The notes below the pieces were generated by a model. That model saw only the letters and a program-made list of their open reading frames with translations, had not been told where the DNA came from and did no database searches. A stretch of 64,000 nucleotides of DNA, taken from positions 1 to 64,000 of IMG/VR virus record IMGVR_UViG_3300049846_001717; one strand, given 5' to 3'. This document shows, one piece after another, positions 1-9,400 of the stretch. The stretch comes from a virus. Positions within the stretch are counted from its first letter, which is position 1, and each line of letters begins with the position of its first letter. Made by a program: the position numbers and the translations under genes.

Positions 1-590
1 TTCCAGTTGATGTGAAATTCGAACGCCACCACGTTTTTGCTAGCCGTGGGATTCTTGTATTTCATGGTACTGGCTTCGTAGTACGACCGGGCAACAAAGT
101 AATTGAGTTTACCCGATTCATCATAAGACGGAATGATGATACGATTTTTGTAAGCACCATCAGTACAATAGCCAATCTGATACCGGAGAATATCGGCCGC
201 GGTCAATCCACGGTCGAGTGTATACCGCATAGCCGTTCGATATCCGAAATCCATGTTCGTCGGCGGCACGTATAACGGTTTGTACTCCGGCGGCAACGTC
301 AATATCGTAGTGGATGGCGTATATTCGGTGACGTTCGATGTGTCATCATTCAACAATCGATACAACTCCGACATTTCTTCCTTCGTACAATTCAATTTGT
401 GAAACAATGATACGAGTTTGCCGCCACGTTCATTACAATGCCAGCAATGCCACGCACCCCGTTTATCGAGGTTAATGGCTAATTTAGGACTGGAATGATG
501 ACAGAACGGACACGAATAGTAGAATTCGCCTTTGGGGTGCCGTTTGTGAGTACCGAGAATGCTATCAATTAGATTGAGTAGTTCTTGCAT
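1..590 (-). CDS. DNA primase (DnaG-type), N-terminal part, runs off the window
   Basis: Reading from ATG at 590 gives an open frame to the window edge, so the C-terminus is missing. A CHC2-type zinc finger is visible: CPFCHH near residues 27-32 and CWHC near 50-53. It is followed by text typical of the primase RNA-polymerase domain, such as RIIIPSYDESGKL. This family makes RNA primers for lagging-strand synthesis. The next gene but one encodes a separate TOPRIM protein, so this product may be one part of a split or duplicated primase. The zinc motif makes the identity fairly firm; whether a helicase domain follows cannot be seen. Confidence 0.85.
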   Translation of the reverse strand, partial: MQELLNLIDSILGTHKRHPKGEFYYSCPFCHHSSPKLAINLDKRGAWHCWHCNERGGKLVSLFHKLNCTKEEMSELYRLLNDDTSNVTEYTPSTTILTLPPEYKPLYVPPTNMDFGYRTAMRYTLDRGLTAADILRYQIGYCTDGAYKNRIIIPSYDESGKLNYFVARSYYEASTMKYKNPTASKNVVAFEFHINW

Positions 591-617
591 AGTTCGCGGA
601 GGAAGTTATGCTGAAAT

Positions 618-986
618 CTACTGTTCATCTACGGATTCGTCAAGTACCTTGGGTTGGATCAGATCCATAAAATGAGTCAATTCTATGGTGACATACGTCT
701 TACTTTTATTGCGCTTGAACACCAATAGCGGTTCGGTACCGGGTTTGGTATTGGCTTCGGCTTGTTCAAGGCACGACCAGATTGAAATTGATTCTTGATT
801 TTTGCATTCCACGGAATAGGGAAACTTTTTCCGTGCGGCGGGACTCAGTTTAATGTCGGTACCAGACGCACCCATCGATGTCGAAACCACATCATCGGGT
901 TCGAGTTCTGAAAATCGTTCAAGAATCAAATCACGTACTTCTTGTTGTAATCGACGACCTTTTGCTTTAGCTGAACTGGGACGCAT
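618..986 (-). CDS. PD-(D/E)XK nuclease, putative resolvase/endonuclease
   Basis: A 122-residue protein with a basic N-terminus (KAKGRRLQQEVRDLI), then SGTDIKLS and, after a short spacer, YSVECKNQE. A conserved E in the first helix, D in GTDI and E-x-K in VECKN form the PD-(D/E)XK active-site pattern seen in small phage resolvase-like and restriction-like nucleases. It lies between primase and TOPRIM genes, so a role in DNA replication or recombination is likely. It ends with TAG. The fold is well supported; the substrate is not known. Confidence 0.7.
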   Translation of the reverse strand: MRPSSAKAKGRRLQQEVRDLILERFSELEPDDVVSTSMGASGTDIKLSPAARKKFPYSVECKNQESISIWSCLEQAEANTKPGTEPLLVFKRNKSKTYVTIELTHFMDLIQPKVLDESVDEQ

Positions 987-1012
987 AAAACCTCACGGGT
1001 TGTTATCTATAA

Positions 1013-1765
1013 CTATCGTGGTCGAAGTTTGATGTTGTGCTTTTGTGCATAGGATGTAACCACTTTCATCGCAGATTTATATGCGGGGTGTGTTGCATCA
1101 TATCGAAGTGCGGTTTTAATGAGAATGTCATTACCCGTATCAGGATTCTTTACGGTTTGTGACAACACCGATTTGAGAGAACCACGTACGGAAGTATGTG
1201 AATCGGTTTTCGGCGGATAGCCCAGTTCCGTAATGAACATATTCACTTGTTCTTGAGACATCTCACCTAAATCTTTGAATCCCTCGGGTGGCACATAGGC
1301 TTCGTCCGTGAGATTGCCTAACTTCTTACCAGCAGCATCGTTGTCTGTGATGGCCACGGTTTTTTTATTGAGGATCTTGAACCACGGCAATAATGCCTTA
1401 GGATTGTTCGTTAGAACAGCAATGGCGGCGTGACCGGCGTTACGAAGTTTAACGGCATCGAACACACCCTCAACTACGAATAGAGTATCGGCATCTTTGG
1501 TGATGGATTCAGTGCCCCACACGGCCAATCGACTGGTGTTGTCACTTTCCTTGGCCACATACGAATAATACCGACCAAGCGTCGGATTATTGAATGCTGC
1601 TTTGTCGCCGTTTGGATTGTATTTCTGATATCCCACCATTTGGCCGGACAGGTTATACAACAAAAACGTAGCCTGATTGGTTTCTTTATCCATGATGACC
1701 TGTGTTCGGTCCGGATCCAATCCTCGACTGCGTAAATGTTGTTCGATATCTTCGATCGTTGCCAT
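1013..1765 (-). CDS. TOPRIM-domain protein, primase-like
   Basis: A 250-residue protein. FVVEG (96-100) and DNDAAGKKLG (141-150) are the two acidic signatures of a TOPRIM domain (E, then DxD-like), as in DnaG and phage primases. No zinc finger is seen. The C-terminus carries a separate module, VKNPDTGNDILIKTALRY, that recurs almost identically at the C-terminus of the upstream CCA-adding enzyme. The gene starts 1 nt after that gene ends, so the two are probably cotranscribed. It may supply the catalytic TOPRIM function to primer synthesis or act in another nicking or RNA-processing reaction. Confidence 0.75.
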   Translation of the reverse strand: MATIEDIEQHLRSRGLDPDRTQVIMDKETNQATFLLYNLSGQMVGYQKYNPNGDKAAFNNPTLGRYYSYVAKESDNTSRLAVWGTESITKDADTLFVVEGVFDAVKLRNAGHAAIAVLTNNPKALLPWFKILNKKTVAITDNDAAGKKLGNLTDEAYVPPEGFKDLGEMSQEQVNMFITELGYPPKTDSHTSVRGSLKSVLSQTVKNPDTGNDILIKTALRYDATHPAYKSAMKVVTSYAQKHNIKLRPR

Positions 1766-1766
1766 A

Positions 1767-3365
1767 TTACTGGCTCTGTTGAATCAATTTCATTGCGGCT
1801 TGGTGCGCGGCATGATCAGCCGGATATTTCAGTGCCGACTTGACGAGAATGTCATTGCCCGTGTCAGGGTTTTTGACTTTCTGGTTCATTACGTCCGTGT
1901 CGGAGGTAATGCTACCTGTTTGTTTCTCGTATTCCTTCTGAACAATGACCAACGCTTCATCAGGAGTCAATCCTGGATTTGCATACCACGCGTCTTCCAC
2001 AGCACTCAATAGATTCTTGATGATTGGACCCGGTTTGATACCCAAGGTTCGCATGATATCATTGCCATTGATAGGCAATGTGGGCTTATTGGCGGACAAG
2101 GCCATACTGGACCGTAGAGTGTCCATGCGGTGCTTGATGAATTCGATTTGGTTGGGCATGGAAGCATGTGCTGAATGCGATACATTGTCCGCTTGCATGG
2201 TTTTCAGCGCCGCATCCAAATCATCACCGAGGTCGGCCATGAACTTTCGGATGGCCTTGTCACTGATACCCGTGCCATCGGGACCGGCGGGCTTGAGTCG
2301 CATGTGTTCTTTGACAATTTTCGCCACCGAATTGATTTGATCCAACGGATATTTCAATCGGCGCATAGCCTCATTAGCAATTTCCGATCCCACATCCTCG
2401 TGTCGATAGAAATGAACACCGGTTTCATCCTCACTTTTCGTTTGAGGTTTGCCAATGTCATGAAATAACGACGCCAATCGGGCAGTGATGTCCGGTTCTG
2501 TGTTCTTCAACACTTTCATGATGTGATTGAACACATCGTCATCATGATACGCATTTTGGGACACACCCACGCACGCGTTCAATTCAGGTAGAACGTGTTT
2601 GTTCAATCCGGTAAAGACCAGCAACTTGATGGCCTTATCCGGTGCATCCGTCATCAACATCTTGTCCAATTCTTCTCGTACACGTTCTTTTGAAATGGTC
2701 TGTAACATGTCAGCATTCTTTCGTAACGCCTTGACCATGGAAATGGGCATCTTCCAATTGTATTTTACAGCAAATCGAATGGCCCGCAACATACGAAGCG
2801 GGTCATCTTTGAACGTAGAATCAGGATCCATCGGTGTTCGAACGATACCATCACGAATGTCGCTCAATCCCATACCCGTGAGATCCAAAACTTCGCCAGT
2901 GGACAGATTTTTGAAGAGTGAATTGACCGTCAAATCTCGACGAAAGGCATCTTCTTTCAGATCGGCGAATATTACTTCAGGCTTTCGGGAATTCTTTTCG
3001 TATGTCTCACCACGCGTCATAACCGATTCGATATCCACGTTGGATAGGTCTACCCCATTGTGTGTGACACCCCGAAGATTGAATTTTGCCGTGCCAAATC
3101 GCGGAAATACGACCGGATTGGCACCTTCGCGGAACGCCCCCACACGGCGGGTGATCCAATTCGCAAATGCAATACCACCGTCGGGCATAGGAATAACGAC
3201 ATCGATATCCTTAACGGGTTTGCCGAGAATTTGGTCGCGCACGGCACCACCGGCCAGCATGACCTTTCCTTCGTACGGAGTACCTTTCAATATCTTTGAA
3301 AAATAGTCCAACGCGGCGTCTTCTTTAGACGCATAATTCTCCAGCAACAATCGAAATCGGATCAT
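1767..3365 (-). CDS. cca: CCA tRNA nucleotidyltransferase with HD domain
   Basis: A 532-residue protein. The class-II nucleotidyltransferase head shows LAGGAVRDQILG near 37-48 and the metal-binding DIDVV just after. RRDLTVNSLF follows, and DPLRMLRAIRFA marks the RNA-binding neck. An HD phosphohydrolase domain with LFHDIGKP and later RHED comes next, the layout of bacterial multifunctional CCA enzymes. It adds or repairs the 3' CCA of tRNA. No phage tRNA that I folded encodes CCA, so this enzyme would be needed to mature the array at 26-45 kb. The C-terminal 40 residues hold the VKNPDTGNDILVKSALKY module shared with the next gene. Confidence 0.93.
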   Translation of the reverse strand: MIRFRLLLENYASKEDAALDYFSKILKGTPYEGKVMLAGGAVRDQILGKPVKDIDVVIPMPDGGIAFANWITRRVGAFREGANPVVFPRFGTAKFNLRGVTHNGVDLSNVDIESVMTRGETYEKNSRKPEVIFADLKEDAFRRDLTVNSLFKNLSTGEVLDLTGMGLSDIRDGIVRTPMDPDSTFKDDPLRMLRAIRFAVKYNWKMPISMVKALRKNADMLQTISKERVREELDKMLMTDAPDKAIKLLVFTGLNKHVLPELNACVGVSQNAYHDDDVFNHIMKVLKNTEPDITARLASLFHDIGKPQTKSEDETGVHFYRHEDVGSEIANEAMRRLKYPLDQINSVAKIVKEHMRLKPAGPDGTGISDKAIRKFMADLGDDLDAALKTMQADNVSHSAHASMPNQIEFIKHRMDTLRSSMALSANKPTLPINGNDIMRTLGIKPGPIIKNLLSAVEDAWYANPGLTPDEALVIVQKEYEKQTGSITSDTDVMNQKVKNPDTGNDILVKSALKYPADHAAHQAAMKLIQQSQ

Positions 3366-3371
3366 ACTGAA

Positions 3372-3680
3372 TTAGTTGGATCCGCGACCTGGGGTGTAGA
3401 ATGGCGTATCCGGTGAATATCGATTGAGTGGAATTGGGGATGTTGCGTCGCCCTGTGGTACGAAGCTCTGTGGTACCACCATCGTCTTCAACTCTTCGTT
3501 GAAATGTTGTACCGCTTTTTCGGTATAGTTACTTGGGTCGCCGGGCTTACGGGCCGTTGCATATTCATCTTGCCATTCGTTGTTTTGATCGACAAAATTG
3601 ACTTTGGCCTGTGGAATGGTGCGAGCTTCGGCCACTCGAGCCTTTTGGGAGTTATTGTACAGCTCTACAAGGTCACTCAT
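3372..3680 (-). CDS. Hypothetical protein, small virion-region protein
   Basis: A 102-residue protein, mostly polar, with a helical N-terminus (VELYNNSQKARVAEA) and a Pro-rich tail (SPDTPFYTPGRGSN). It lies 9 nt after the structural gene at 3690 and 6 nt before the CCA enzyme gene. No family is recognised. Its position suggests a minor structural or accessory protein of the tail operon. Confidence 0.6.
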   Translation of the reverse strand: MSDLVELYNNSQKARVAEARTIPQAKVNFVDQNNEWQDEYATARKPGDPSNYTEKAVQHFNEELKTMVVPQSFVPQGDATSPIPLNRYSPDTPFYTPGRGSN

Positions 3681-3689
3681 GGTGTCTCC

Positions 3690-4544
3690 TTACGCATCAA
3701 AACGAATGATGATGCTTTGTTGGGTGGTGGCTACTCGACTAATCGGAGATGGAACCTTTGCAATAGCCACTAATTCATACATATCGTTGTACAACCCCAC
3801 GGTAGTGAAATACGGAGTCAAAGTTCCACTGGCAATAAGGTCTTGTGCAGTGGATCCAGAACCTAATACGCTGCCACTGACCGTACGGTTTCGAGCCGAC
3901 GGATTCGAGGTGTAATTGAATTCGCCCGGATCCATCGTGCAAATCACCTGATGTTCGTAAATCGTATGAATGCCAGAGAATTGTACATTGATGGTCGATC
4001 CAGTGGTCATGAACAGACCACGGCTTGTAACCAGTGACCCACTGAATGAGCCCGTATCTTGTTGTATTACTGCCACGCCCACGCCGTAGAAAATGTTACC
4101 GATGACCGTGGTTGGTGCGGTACTCGATACCAATCGACCGTGCCCGTCATCATAAATACTTGCGGTACTGGCGGCCGACGTCAATCGGAATGTGCCCTCA
4201 CGAACCCCTTCTCCAAATTTTTGCTGTGCAATGTTCACAACATAGAAAGCCGACCCGGTCGGATAGAATCGGCGGGCATCGCCCGCGGGTACATAAACAC
4301 TTTCCGAGGTTCCGGTACTACCCGTATAGAACAAATGTTGTGCCGATCGATACAACAGTTGCTTATGTATCCCACTCGTGTTGACGTTGGTCCCGGATAC
4401 GAATGTATTCCAATTGGACGGGGGTGCCAACGCTAAATCGATGAACACTCCATCATTTACCGCTCCATACGTGTGACTGAACGTCCACGATTTATTGACG
4501 CGGAACGGTCGAATGGTGTAATTTTCAGGAGTAATGGATTTCAT
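3690..4544 (-). CDS. Virion structural protein, paralog of the next one upstream
   Basis: A 284-residue protein rich in Ser, Thr and Gly with alternating beta-type sequence, typical of tail or baseplate decoration proteins. Its C-terminus (TVGLYNDMYELVAIAKVPSP) matches that of the 357-residue protein at 4653 (TIGMYNDDNELLAVGKLSRP), so the two are paralogs. Both also share a central F-N-Y-S/T-N-N/P-P element. The exact role is not known. Confidence 0.7.
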   Translation of the reverse strand: MKSITPENYTIRPFRVNKSWTFSHTYGAVNDGVFIDLALAPPSNWNTFVSGTNVNTSGIHKQLLYRSAQHLFYTGSTGTSESVYVPAGDARRFYPTGSAFYVVNIAQQKFGEGVREGTFRLTSAASTASIYDDGHGRLVSSTAPTTVIGNIFYGVGVAVIQQDTGSFSGSLVTSRGLFMTTGSTINVQFSGIHTIYEHQVICTMDPGEFNYTSNPSARNRTVSGSVLGSGSTAQDLIASGTLTPYFTTVGLYNDMYELVAIAKVPSPISRVATTQQSIIIRFDA

Positions 4545-4570
4545 GAACGTAGTGTGTCAGGTAAATCGAA

Positions 4571-4618
4571 CGGCCCACTTAAAGTATAGTATTTTGATAT
4601 ACTACCAGTAGTGGGCCG
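4571..4618 (-). terminator. Strong hairpin after the 357-residue structural gene
   Basis: Nine perfect base pairs (4571-4579 with 4610-4618) close an AT-rich loop that itself contains AGTATA/TATACT. It lies just downstream of the gene at 4653. The flank is not U-rich, so it may act as an mRNA 3' end or processing stem rather than a classic rho-independent terminator. Confidence 0.5.
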
Positions 4619-4652
4619 GCCGATGATCAAAACCAACGCTAGCTAAGAATGC

Positions 4653-5726
4653 TTACCAATCGAGACGAACTCTCACAAGCAATTCACGATCGAAACTCTT
4701 CAACGTTGGACGACTCAACTTACCAACGGCCAACAGTTCGTTATCATCGTTGTACATACCGATGGTAGTGACATATACCTTCGGATCCTTGATGAACGAA
4801 TTGTAAATCAATGTACCGTTTGTGGCGTCATAGAACGTCGGATTGTTGGAGTAATTGAACTCCTTGTTACGAATACGAACGAAGTAGTTGGTGCTGGAGA
4901 TGGTTTCCGCGGATCGTGCCTGGAAATCGCCACCCAACTTGATCGAATTGTACAATCCGGCGTGGTTGTATTGATGTACGGCAGAGGAGGCCGTGTTCGG
5001 TGCGAACGGACGACTGCCCGAAGTGCTTGCAAATGCGCCAGAAATCAAACCGACGGACTCACTAATAGCATTTGGGTTGAGAATGATGATGCCGACCGAT
5101 GGATAGAACAATCCATATCCACCGTGGTTCACTGACCGCGATTGAGCAATGGTCGAACCTGACGCACCAGTCAAGCTACCCGATACTACATTGAATACCG
5201 TACCGGCAGTGCCCACAGTTGGGTCCAATGTCTGGCCCGAATCGTCAATGAAGGTACGAAGACCGTTCGATCCCGACAGACGAAGTACCCAATTGCCCGG
5301 ATCCAACGATTCGCGAACACGAGCACGAGCGATATTGATCGCGTAGATGTGATCGTGGCTCTTGTTGCCATCGAAAGTGAACTGTGTGTCTTCCGGCTCC
5401 AACAACAGATTACGATATTGTGAATATACCGCAGTGGTAGACAACGTAGCGGTATCACTATCGGTCAATGTCGGTGCGCCGCCACCATTACGGTTACCGT
5501 AGGCAACGGAGAATTGAACTTCAGGGATCGGAACGCTGCTGGCAACGTTCGGATCGGTCTGATAAACGTCCCAGTAATACTGGCCGGACGTTGAAGATGA
5601 TGCCTGAGCCGACGATGAGTAGAATGCTACGAGGCTACCGGTATCACCAGTCCACAGACCCGTAGTCACTTCACTGGCATTACCAGGAACTATATCGTCT
5701 TCAGAAAAACGTGCAAAAGTACCCAT
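4653..5726 (-). CDS. Virion structural protein, paralog of the 284-residue protein
   Basis: A 357-residue Ser/Thr/Gly-rich protein starting MGTFARFSEDDIVPG. It shares its final domain (MYNDDNELLAVGKL) with the downstream paralog and is longer in the middle. Proteins of this type are common in large-myovirus tail operons. The start is preceded by an SD-like AGGAG. I cannot tell whether it is a baseplate, fibre-adaptor or tail-surface protein. Confidence 0.7.
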   Translation of the reverse strand: MGTFARFSEDDIVPGNASEVTTGLWTGDTGSLVAFYSSSAQASSSTSGQYYWDVYQTDPNVASSVPIPEVQFSVAYGNRNGGGAPTLTDSDTATLSTTAVYSQYRNLLLEPEDTQFTFDGNKSHDHIYAINIARARVRESLDPGNWVLRLSGSNGLRTFIDDSGQTLDPTVGTAGTVFNVVSGSLTGASGSTIAQSRSVNHGGYGLFYPSVGIIILNPNAISESVGLISGAFASTSGSRPFAPNTASSAVHQYNHAGLYNSIKLGGDFQARSAETISSTNYFVRIRNKEFNYSNNPTFYDATNGTLIYNSFIKDPKVYVTTIGMYNDDNELLAVGKLSRPTLKSFDRELLVRVRLDW

Positions 5727-5740
5727 CGGTCAATCTCCTA

Positions 5741-6376
5741 TTAGGTTGTTGGCTCAGGTCGAATAGTGACCGGAATTGTAATCGTAGCTCCGGTTTCGTT
5801 GCCGATCAAAGTCAATTGCGTCGTAAGAGTCGTATCGACATCCTTTGGCGTCAATGTGAACTCAAGACCTCGTGCGACAACCGCATTTGCGCTACCGACA
5901 TCACCAAGGAACGTCGGAGACGTTGCGCCGGCGCTCGTCGAAAGACCCGTGCCCACCAACACCGCAGCATCCGAATCATACAAAATGGCGGTGTAACCAA
6001 ATCCAGGACCATTCAATCCCTGGGTCGTGGTCGGACGGATTGGCAATGCGTTGGACTGACCCGAAGTTAGGACAATCGTTGTAAATCCTACCGTGATGAT
6101 AGGCATTTGCTTGGTGCCCCGCGGCAACGTGACCAGTTTGTACTTCATTACCTGGGTTTCGTCCGGGGAAGCTTCGATCAGCGGCATATTTTCAATGATG
6201 CTGCCGTAGAAATTGGAGCCCAGTGGATGACTGGTCGTGTATAGACCATAATCTACTTCGTCATCGGCAAGGGCAAACTGACTGATTTTGAATCCAGTAC
6301 CCCGTGCTAGCAATTCTCGACCTTTGGTGGTCAAAATTGCATCGACGGTGGTTTCCGTATTATCAAGGTAGGCCAT
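5741..6376 (-). CDS. Virion structural protein
   Basis: A 211-residue protein starting MAYLDNTETTVDAILTTKGR, an N-terminus of a kind common in small baseplate or tail proteins of large phages. The rest is beta-rich with a Thr-rich C-terminus. A good SD (AGGAG) precedes the ATG, and a CTATTTATAG motif lies about 36 nt further upstream. The function within the virion is not known. Confidence 0.7.
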   Translation of the reverse strand: MAYLDNTETTVDAILTTKGRELLARGTGFKISQFALADDEVDYGLYTTSHPLGSNFYGSIIENMPLIEASPDETQVMKYKLVTLPRGTKQMPIITVGFTTIVLTSGQSNALPIRPTTTQGLNGPGFGYTAILYDSDAAVLVGTGLSTSAGATSPTFLGDVGSANAVVARGLEFTLTPKDVDTTLTTQLTLIGNETGATITIPVTIRPEPTT

Positions 6377-6411
6377 GGTGTTACTCTCCTGTTATACTAC
6401 AAAATTCATAC

Positions 6412-6421
6412 CTATAAATAG
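6412..6421 (-). promoter_or_regulatory. CTATTTATAG motif, candidate late promoter element
   Basis: The minus strand reads CTATTTATAG 36 nt before the start of the 211-residue structural gene. The same motif sits before the genes at 18631 and 56819 and before tRNA-Ser at 27228. Its reverse complement contains TATAAATA, the T4 late promoter core, but in the opposite orientation to the genes, so the assignment is tentative. Confidence 0.35.
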
Positions 6422-6435
6422 TAGGTCTGTGGTCA

Positions 6436-9400
6436 TTATCGAACGGTTAAAACGGGTCCTGATGCATTATTGTTGCGTTGGATAGGTTCGGCACCCGTGG
6501 AAACCACCAGTACATCGCCTGCCGATGGGATAATTTCGATAGCCGGACCACCATCGAAGGTGTCAATGTCCGTGGATTTGCACCCCAATCGCTTTCTACG
6601 CAACGTACCCAATCGACGATCCTCAAAAAACTTGTAATGTTTGGTATCATATCCGACGAACGGTGTATATCCGGCGCTCGCGGCGGTCAGTTCGACCCGT
6701 CCATTGACCTCGGATGCAACTCGAACGTCCCATCGGAACTCCGATACATACGTCATTTTGCGCCAGTTGTCCGTATCTAATGCCGGCGGGTTGTTACTTA
6801 CGAATGCCGTAGGAGATGGCGCGACGGTGCAGACGTACTCTATAGAATTTCCGAACTCAGCAGACCCCGTTTGTCCGGTTTGTACCACAAATTGACCAGC
6901 TCGATAGGTGGTTCCACGGGTCCATGTACCAGCATCCGTGAGTGCAGACTGATTTCGACGCACCACTGCAGACGATGGCACTCGGATCTTACCGGCAATT
7001 TGAGTAAAGTACGTTGTAGACCCCACATATTCAAAATCTACCGTCGGGTAAATGACATTGACCAATACATTTTCATCAAGATAATCATTTAGTCCCGTAT
7101 TGACCAACACGGTTGAACCAGGACGTAACGTTGACAATAATTGTACGAAATATGGCTGATATTGTGGTGGAATTTGTGGAATGCTGGTCGCGCCAAACCG
7201 ACGTAACAAGAAGTTGATGTACGCGCGACGAGATGAATCTTCGTCGATAGTGAGATTTTCGGCTTGTACCAAGTCATCTTGATTCAAATCGATGGTATCG
7301 TCCAAATTCAAGAAATATCCATCGATTATATCGGTCGGTGTAACAATAGGCGACGCTTCTAACGTATCATACGATCCTTCAACATTCATTGTATCGGCCG
7401 TAGTATCCAACACCGTATTCAATGTATCATACGTAGACGATACCGTGGTTGGTTGTGTGGTGACCGGCGTCGCTTCCCACATCGGAGTATCCAACTCTGG
7501 CAATGTATATTGAATCTTGTTACGTTCCAATATCGGAGATTCGAGTACGATACCCGTCAATAGGCGTGTTCGAGCTGGTACCAATTTCTTGGCTTGAAGG
7601 AATAACGATTCCAACAACGTGTCCACAAACCGAATGAACGTGTTGAAGTTGTAGCTGTATGCGTAATTGTTCCAATACAACGTATTCAGTGCCTTAAGGT
7701 CTGGATACGATGTGTCGTACAGATTTGATGGGTCGCCGATGTAATCCTGAATATCGATGTTGCCGATGGATCGAATGATACTATCGTTGATGGCGTCCGT
7801 GGTGGACAAGTAGAATCCAACTGTCGTGTCCGACTGAATTGCATCAAACTTATCGTCCAACACCACCATGCTCTTATTGTGGGACAAGACCGGACTACTA
7901 CCACTTGTGTTGAGGTATCGATATTGTGCTGGATCGGCGATGGAGATCTTGTTGCTTACAAATTGTGTACCGCCCACGTTTGGCGCGTAACGCAATACCG
8001 TACGCGTCTCCGTGTTCATACTATATGGATAGGTGGCTTCGTTTGTAAAGCCCGACGCGCTGAATTGCAACAGAGCGGCTGACGCGGTGTGGTATGCCAC
8101 GTATGGTGATTCATTGACCACAAATGGCGTGGTCCCGAGATTTCGTGGTTTGTTGAAACTCAAACGAACCAACAATTCATCTCGAGCCGAAGTAGTGGCA
8201 TTACCATTGTACAAGGCAGGATACTGTGTATGTAACGATAGTACCGAACTGGATAATGGTGTGGACCACATTCTAAACTCATCAACCGTGCCAATGAATG
8301 GCGCGGATGATCCGCTGGAACCGAGATATAGAGTTGTTCCGGCGGTCCAGAAACCTGGATCTGCGAAGGATGTGTACGCCTGTTCTACGATATCTCCATC
8401 ATCGTCTGCTCGCATGAGTGACATGCTGACCGTGGAGCCGTATCGAGTAAGGGCAAGATGGAAATATTCACCGGAGAACAGTTCTAATGCATCAGTTGAT
8501 TGTACTACACTTGCGCCATCGGTGAACGCCACACGGCCATATGTACCAGCGGTGGGTTGTACGTCAACATACCAGTTGTTGCCTACATTGAACAACGATG
8601 CACTACGTGCAGTTGATGTAGCAAACCGCAGCTGAATCGTGTTTGGTGTACTGAATGTACCACTGAACGGAATTCGAACATACGATCCACTCAATTCCAA
8701 CACGTTTGTCTGTTCTTCAAACACTTCGTATGACGCAGTCGTGTAGAACGACGGCGTAGCTGCTTCACGAATCTGTACGGTGGTTGGCAATACGCCATAC
8801 ACGTTCAACAACCCTCGTAGAGCAGTCGCGGTACCCTTGGTCTTCAACAAGTACATCTGATTGTGAAGGAATCGTTTCCACGTTTCCGCCACAGATGTAC
8901 GATAGACAGCCGGATCCACTTCGCTTTGTGCGCCGATGGTGTAATCGACTAGATTTTCGATCGCGTATTGATTTGGCAAATCGATGCCGAACGAATCGGC
9001 GATCGTCCATACCATGTCCGAAGACAAACCTTCCGTTGGATCACTATTACGATCATAAATTGATGACATGTTATCGGCATACAATTTGACCGTATCAAAA
9101 TGATGACCGACCATATCCACAAACGTGAGGAATGATTCCGATCGCTCATCTGACTGTAGGTATTCAGGAAGATTATTAGCCAGTCGATTGACATTCTGTA
9201 TGTCATACGCCATTGCGATGGCTTCAATGTTACTGATCCAGCCCGATGCACTGGCCGATGCGACCGTTACCACCGATCCACTGATCTTAGGCCACGTTGC
9301 GTCCGCAAGATAATACAATTCATCAACGGCACCACCATCACCAGAAAATGAGGATGAATACGGCACGTTCGATTCATAGTATAAGAATCGTTCGTATCCA

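Noticed and set aside
2599-3306. Long + strand frame opposite the CCA gene
   Set aside because: Antisense shadow of a well-supported gene.
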